Shown here: positions 58,579-64,000 of the stretch, in pieces
How the letters are laid out: each line of letters starts with the position of its first letter
Position numbering within the stretch: the first letter of the stretch is position 1
Source of the DNA: Styela clava
Taxonomy: Eukaryota; Chordata; Ascidiacea; Stolidobranchia; Styelidae
Length of the DNA stretch: 64,000 nt
Direction: 5' to 3'
Assembly: GCF_964204865.1 (NCBI RefSeq)
Contig: NC_135262.1
Span: 8,308,001 to 8,372,000, forward strand
Notes under the pieces: generated by a model
The model's database searches: none
What the model was told of the DNA's origin: nothing
What the model saw: only the letters and a program-made list of their open reading frames with translations
Made by a program: the position numbers and the translations under genes

Positions 58579-59383
58579 TAATTGGTGCTTTAAACCAGTT
58601 GGTTCCCAATATTTTTCAATAAATTTTTTCCTTCGCCTATTTTTGATCTTTTTATTCCTCGCTCATCAGGCATAGAAAACTACGTTTTTGTTATTTGTTT
58701 ATAAGCATAAGTGACATACACAAGTCGCACCCTGGTCTTTGTACAGTCATATAGAATATTTAATAATGTATGTATAAATACGTATTACAAAAATACTGAA
58801 AAAGTCAACAATATTAGTGCACCATTTTACAACTAATAGCCTTCGCCCTTCATAAAAAACTACCTTCCTGGGGAAGAATTCTTCCTCGACTGGAAATGCT
58901 GCTTTAAACAAGTGAAATAAATTTCGAACAATATGGATACTGTAATAGGCTGTTACAGGTATTTTATCCATGTCTGCATGTTTACTGAATAATAATGATC
59001 TCAAATGTGTATTGGACTTGATATTCGCTAATCACCTACATGTACGACCAGTGTCCAATGTTCATCTAATAGATTTAATTAGTTTCTGATATAAGATATC
59101 AAGGTGATAAGTTTCCATATACTTAACTTCAAGCAATATTTGAGATACGCTAAATTGTATGTGTACAGCATAACGCGCGCTGATAACGTCAAATTTGAAA
59201 TAAAATTATGAGTAACAAATTTGAAAATATTACTCATATTTAAATCCCTGCACAAGATTTGTGCCGAAACGGAAGTCATTCATTTCAGATTCCCAATACC
59301 GTAAAAGAGGCCATTGAACAGTCTGCCATGCGCAGTAGAATAGCCTAGATATCCTTGTGTGTGTGTGTGGTTTGGTAATATAT
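58579..59383. other. No gene called; possible minus-strand coding fragment at 58860-59004
   Basis: A minus-strand open stretch (HADMDKIPVTAYYSIHIVRN ...) ends at a weak donor GAAG|GTAGTT near 58863. It looks somewhat protein-like but has no known motif and no clear partner exon. Confidence 0.25.
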
Positions 59384-59644
59384 TTATGGCGCTTTAAACA
59401 ATCTCTTGGTAGATTTCACAAAATCAACAAGAGCAGGGAAAATGCTAGGGTCGCGTAAGATAGCTTTGAGTTGAAAATCAATGCCATAATCGCGACATTT
59501 CATCTTTAGTATGCGTCTTTCATTTCTATATGCACGACAGTTCATTAGAAAATGTTCTACCGTCTCTGGAACATTACAGAAATCGCAAAGTCCATTATTA
59601 TGGCATCCTATTTTATGGAGGTGCCCATTTAAACGGCTTGTCAT
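59384..59644 (-). pseudogene. 5'-truncated LINE: C-terminal end of a reverse-transcriptase polyprotein
   Basis: 86 residues with TSRLNGHLHKIGCHNNGLC and the Cys/His cluster CDFC...EHFLMNC (C-x2-C-x8-H-x4-C), the familiar C-terminal end of many non-LTR retrotransposon ORF2 proteins. The rest of ORF2 is absent, as expected for a 5'-truncated insertion. Confidence 0.8.
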
Positions 59645-60640
59645 TTACTGTATATTATTATTGCTAATATATATACATATAGCAGTGTTCTTTGTAAAGC
59701 CCAATGATTTTACTACATCTAAAATCACGTATAACATGTTCTAACATACTACAAATTTTGCTGAATTAAATAAAGCGTGGAAAGTCTAGGTCAGTCAGAC
59801 GTTTGCAAGTTCTAATTATAAGAACATTTCTGCGTTCTAATGGGAGTTTCAAATCAATTGAGCATTTGTATCAAATATCAATTACTTGAGATACACACAA
59901 ATACATAAGTTTTGTAACTGTTTTGCGTCTAAAATTTTATTCATATATTATTAAATATGACATAGCTACATTCTTTTCTTTGCTGTCAAATATATTGCTC
60001 CAGTTTAGTGTGAATGTTCATCTTGTCAAGAAAAGGTTCAAGTACAAATTCTTATTTCCTCCTTTACAAAAACCTGCTTTTGCCACAACTCTCCATTGTG
60101 CTTCTTCCTGTTCCGTTTATTTTCAAGAACTTGAAACAGTCTTGACTCATCTCATTGTACATCAGTAAATATTTAATATCCCATTTATTTACGATATAAC
60201 ATCGAAGATTACAATCTGTAACAAATCATATAAAGCTGTTATCATATATTTATTGAAGATAAACGTGTACTGTAACTAACGCCATTTTCCTTCCTGCTTG
60301 TACGGGCACACCTCGTGTACCAAATCTTATCGCAAGACAACTTCTTGTCTAAAAATAAAGCACAAATTCGTTTCACGTGAAGTCATATAAAATAGATTGC
60401 GAATCAACTTCGTTACAATTAAATAGGAAATATGATTTCATAATATCCACGATGTCGACCAAACGTTTCCTCGTTACGCTAAGCGCAGATTGTAACGTGA
60501 GTAATAATAAGAGGTGAAATAGAGACGTGCATTTCAGCAACGTATGCTAACAAACTTCCAGTTGACCCTTGAAGTCATCGTCATAACATCCGTTTAAAAC
60601 ATCGTTTAATTAGTCACCTATATGTTGTATTCTTATAGAA
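59645..60640. other. No gene recognised
   Basis: AT-rich spacer. Short ORFs here show no known motif. Confidence 0.4.
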
Positions 60641-61539
60641 CAGTGGTTCTTAAAGTATGGGTCGCGACCCAAACATGGGTCGCGGAAGGTTTAAAAATGG
60701 GTCGCGACAAGGTCGTCAATGCAAAGGCAATCTAAGAGGAGAAGGAAGAATTTTCAGCTTTCCCAATGTTTCAATTTAGCTTCTAAACTATGGTATTTAC
60801 AAATAATGAAATATAAAATTTCATTCACGGAAAGAACTGTCTTGAGCTCATTGTTACATCACAATTCTTATATGCCAGTCACGTGTATTATTTTTATGGT
60901 ATCGGTAACCAATAACCATGCACGTCGCTTGTCGTTGTGTTGACCGCGTGGAATGTCGTCTTAGTGGATTAAAATAACCATAAATGGGTGTCTTTTTGGT
61001 AATGTAAATTGTAATAGACGACGCAATGCAAAAGCTCGCTTCTCGACATTAGATTATTCAATATCTAGAGAAAATGTGACTTCATCTCGAGGCACCATTT
61101 ACCGCGAACGAAGCAGTGTGTGCACATTTGATGAGTAAAAAGTTGTATATTACGAGAGATACCGAAGGCCAGCCAGGATGTCGTGTTTGCGACGGACAGC
61201 GGACGCCTTTCCTGCTACAATTCGCGACAAGGCACTTGTGCGAGCGAGGATATTTGGCACTGACGGTTATCAAAACTAAGCTCGCAATCGCCTCGATACC
61301 CGTGACAACTTGCGTATTGCGTTAAGTAAAATAGAGCTGTGTATTGAAGATATAATGAAAAGGAAATTTCAGTTCCATCAATCTCACTGAGTCAATGGAC
61401 TGTTTCTAATAAATAGTTGTCTGTATCTGAGTCAAACTGTACTGACATTAAAAACACATTTTGCGTTATTTAGGATTGGGTCGCGAGTATTCATAAAACT
61501 CAGATTTGGGTCGCGCTCGAAAAAGTTTAAGAACCACTG
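60641..61539 (+). mobile_element. Internally deleted hAT element (ZBED5-like) with perfect TSD
   Basis: 899 bp with ends CAGTGGTTCTTAAAGT and AAGTTTAAGAACCACTG, and perfect 8-bp TTATAGAA duplications (60633-60640 and 61540-61547). GGGTCGCGA motifs cluster just inside both ends. It retains only the C-terminal transposase region. Confidence 0.92.
61116..61325 (+). pseudogene. Remnant hAT transposase C terminus (ZBED5-like)
   Basis: LLQFATRHLCERGYLALTVI followed by KTKL matches the hAT dimerisation signature seen in ZBED5/SCAND3-type proteins. The catalytic part is deleted. Confidence 0.8.
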
Positions 61540-61804
61540 TTATAGAATATAAGAAAATTCTCTGATATCCTACGAAATACCCTAGTTCTAAGGTGATGCA
61601 TATTTAATTCATAATGATAATAACCCAGGGGTGTTGACCTCGCTTTATGTGGGCGAGCCCACGAGGTGCGGATAGGGGAAAAACGTAGATCAAACAAGGT
61701 TAGCTTTTAATACTGATTAAGCAGTCACAGACTAAAAAGGCAAAATTCAATATGAAAACGTGACCTAAAAAAACTACATAGAAAACAGAGTATGGGTGTT
61801 TAGG

Positions 61805-62245
61805 GGTGTCTCCAAAATTTCGTGTCCCACTTGTCCCACCTGTCCCACTGTTACCACGTGTCCCACATGTCCCACTTGCCCCCCGTGTCTCACTTGACCC
61901 ACGTGTCCCACTTGTCACACCTGTACCACGTGTACCACTTGTGCCATGAGTCCCACTCTATCACGTGTCCCACTTATCCCACTTGTACCACGTGTCAAGT
62001 GGGAAACGTGGTACGAGTGGGACACGTGGTACAAGGGGTATAAGTGGGACATGTGGTACAGAGGGACACGTGGGACAAGTGGTACAAGTGGGACACGTGT
62101 ACACGTGGTACAAGTGGGACAAGTGAAACATGTGGTACAAGTGGGACACGTGGTACTAGTGGGACAAGAGGGACACGTGAGACAAGTTGGACACAGGGTA
62201 CACGTGGGACACGTGAGACACGACATTTTGGAGACACCGGGTGTT
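61805..62245. repeat. Inverted array of a ~10-bp GTCCCAC-type repeat
   Basis: About 61826-62000 is a tandem run of (CACNTGTCCC)-like decamers. From about 62000 to 62215 the complementary run (GGGACANGTG) follows. The array is bounded by GTGTCTCCAAAATTTCGTGTC (61806) and its near-complement ending 'ttttggagacacc' (62224-62240). The whole can form one long hairpin. The apparent ORFs in every frame are repeat artefacts. Confidence 0.88.
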
Positions 62246-62390
62246 TAGCATGAGTAATATTTCATGATATAACAAAAACTAGCTTCAGTCGCTGGACTCC
62301 TCGCCGCCGGAGGGTGGTTCACGTAACCGCTAGTCAGTTATGGCTTCCTCCATCATCAAGTCCATAAATCTGAAAACAAATAAGGGTCTA

Positions 62391-62656
62391 ACCGAGAATA
62401 TCGGTTGGAGACCGAAGACTTATCGATCGACCACAAAAAAAATTATTAATTAATTAATTAATAACTCGCTAATTATATAATCATCCAAAATCAATAGGCT
62501 TCTGGTACGAGATATGATGAATGCACATGCAAAATTTGGAGGAGATTCAACCTCGCTTTCGTGAGATATCGCGTAACATACGAAAGTGTCTAACAGACAA
62601 ACACACAAACAGACAAATACCTATCAACATACTTACCGATCTTAAGATCGATAAGT
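62391..62656 (-). mobile_element. MITE-like element, copy 4
   Basis: Reverse orientation, from 'gaatatcggttggagaccgaag' to GATCGATAAGT; lacks the 'ctatggagtaag' block. Confidence 0.75.
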
Positions 62657-62662
62657 AACAAA

Positions 62663-62972
62663 CGACAATATCGATCAGAGACCGAAGACTTATCGATCGA
62701 AAGTTAGGGGATCCCCCAAAACAGCGCTCTTACTTCATAGTGACACCTTGTGTCCCATCACTAATTAATTAATAACTCGCTAATTATACGACATAATTCG
62801 CCCAAAATCAATAGGCTTCTGGTCCGAGATAAGATGAATGCACATGCAAAATCTGGAGCAGATTCAATCCCGCTTTCGTGAGATATCGCGTGCATCTAAC
62901 AGTCAAACAGACATACAAACACACAGGCAGACAAATACCTATCAACATACTTACCGATTAAAATCGATAAGT
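62663..62972 (-). mobile_element. MITE-like element, copy 5
   Basis: Directly follows copy 4 in the same orientation. It is the closest relative of copy 1 (shared 'ggggatcccc', 'gcgctcttac'). Confidence 0.78.
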
Positions 62973-63017
62973 AATAAAAGTAACAGACTTCTAGCAAAAA
63001 TATATAATTTTTTAATA

Positions 63018-63080
63018 ACAGAAAATTTCAAAGCAGGCGGTCCTGTAGATCAGGCGGACCCGTAGATCAGGCGGTCCTGT
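63018..63080. repeat. AAC-family fragment and a short 17-bp tandem repeat
   Basis: 'gaaaatttcaaagcag' belongs to the AAC-tailed family. Then GATCAGGCGGNCCNGTA is repeated about three times up to 63080. Confidence 0.5.
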
Positions 63081-63084
63081 AAAT

Positions 63085-64000
63085 CAGGGGTTGTCAAACT
63101 TTTTGTGTTACGGAGCCCATGAAGAGGTTAACTATTATTCACGGATCCCCACAATGAGTGAATTAAAATCACTTTACTTCATTTAAATGCTAAAGCTTTT
63201 TTAATAGGGGTGATACAAAATAGAAATAAATCTAAATTTCACAGATAAATAATATATATTAAGGCTGTAAATTTGACACTTGGCAAACATATTATCAAAG
63301 TAGTGTCGAAATGAGGTATCCAGGCGATAATTTGAATATGACATCATTTATTGCAACCTAAAAACGTCGATGATTACTACGGTCTTTACGTCGGTGTTTA
63401 TTCTCCCTAAATCACAAATTATTATCGGCATATCTAGGCATGTCTTGTTCCACAAGTACTTTGGAAATGATGTTACTGAAATCGAAACACTGTCAATTGT
63501 GCGCGCGTTGTACATTTTTATCCATCTGAAACCACCGACGGAGCCTCATGCGATTTTCCTGTATGTGACGGTATATAAGACAATTGAGTACATCAATCAA
63601 TTTTTATTGCCATGAAATAAATGTTAACTCTTGTCCTCATCTGGGAATTTTTCAAACGGTTATATCTTAAAATAAACCCGAGTGACAGAACTGCAACTGC
63701 ACAATTTTCACTGAATGCGAATCAAAACAAGATATAATCTGACACTACGCCTACACATTTTCATGTCCGTTGAATGCCGTGGTAATTTTGTGTAGTAATG
63801 CATCTATATTGTCGTAAGTCGACGCAACCACAGGTTACTTATAACACAATTGAACTATTGAACAAGACATTCTAAATATGTCCGCATGGGTTCTGGATTG
63901 AATACTTTTGCGCAATTGCGACTTTTACTCATTGAGATGTTAACGCTGACCTTGGAATGTTTGTAAAGACTATGTCTGATATATTGCTTGAAAATAATCT
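63085..64000 (+). mobile_element. Left end of a hAT-like element, right end not seen
   Basis: CAGGGGTTGTCAAACTTTTT at 63085 followed by 'gttacggagccc' is a typical hAT-type terminus. No matching inverted end or target duplication is found before the window ends, so the element is either truncated or continues beyond it. No transposase ORF is visible here. Confidence 0.4.

Noticed and set aside
61700..62253. Many overlapping Cys/Pro/Thr/Gly-rich ORFs
   Set aside because: They are artefacts of the GTCCCAC decamer array, which is open in most frames.
1..64000. CRISPR arrays, operons, replication origins
   Set aside because: The window is eukaryotic; none of the direct repeats have spacer-like regularity and genes are split by introns.

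Overview
The window is nuclear DNA of an invertebrate animal. It is AT-rich, has split genes with short GT-AG introns, and is crowded with transposon remnants. The gene content (a NACHT-LRR-ZU5/UPA immune-type receptor, a GT31 glycosyltransferase, 5S-like sequences and a CsRn1-type Ty3/gypsy element) fits a deuterostome invertebrate, most likely an ascidian tunicate. The species is an inference; nothing here proves it.

Layout. 0.7-5.1 kb: a minus-strand gene for a secreted, Ser/Thr-rich glycoprotein, with a 3.0 kb dead hAT transposon in one intron. 6.0-6.5 kb: a second probable small secreted-protein gene (minus), followed by diverged copies of the same neighbourhood to 9.5 kb, plus two MITEs. 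10-14.8 kb: no gene recognised; repeats and a perfect 52-bp inverted repeat. 14.85-23.46 kb: a plus-strand NLR-type gene (NACHT, LRR exons, ZU5, UPA) carrying four disabling changes, one of them a 974-bp transposon inserted at TA inside the NACHT exon.

27.6-51.5 kb: a tandem segmental array of three large units and a partial fourth. Each of the first three units holds a 5S-rRNA-derived sequence, a TATA-box promoter and a three-exon gene for a roughly 40-residue secreted peptide. Unit 1 also carries a full-length Ty3/gypsy retrotransposon with identical LTRs, intact gag and pol, and a matching empty site nearby.

54.26-58.58 kb: a complete four-exon minus-strand beta-1,3-galactosyltransferase-like gene (352 aa) with a 1.1 kb foldback element in its last intron. 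59-64 kb: a LINE tail, a deleted ZBED5-like hAT element with perfect target duplications, an inverted array of a 10-bp GTCCCAC-type repeat, two tandem MITE copies and one end of another hAT-like element.

Apart from the glycosyltransferase, the peptide genes, the retrotransposon and probably the secreted glycoprotein genes, the window is broken genes and repeats. I found no tRNA gene, no CRISPR array and no bacterial-type operon.
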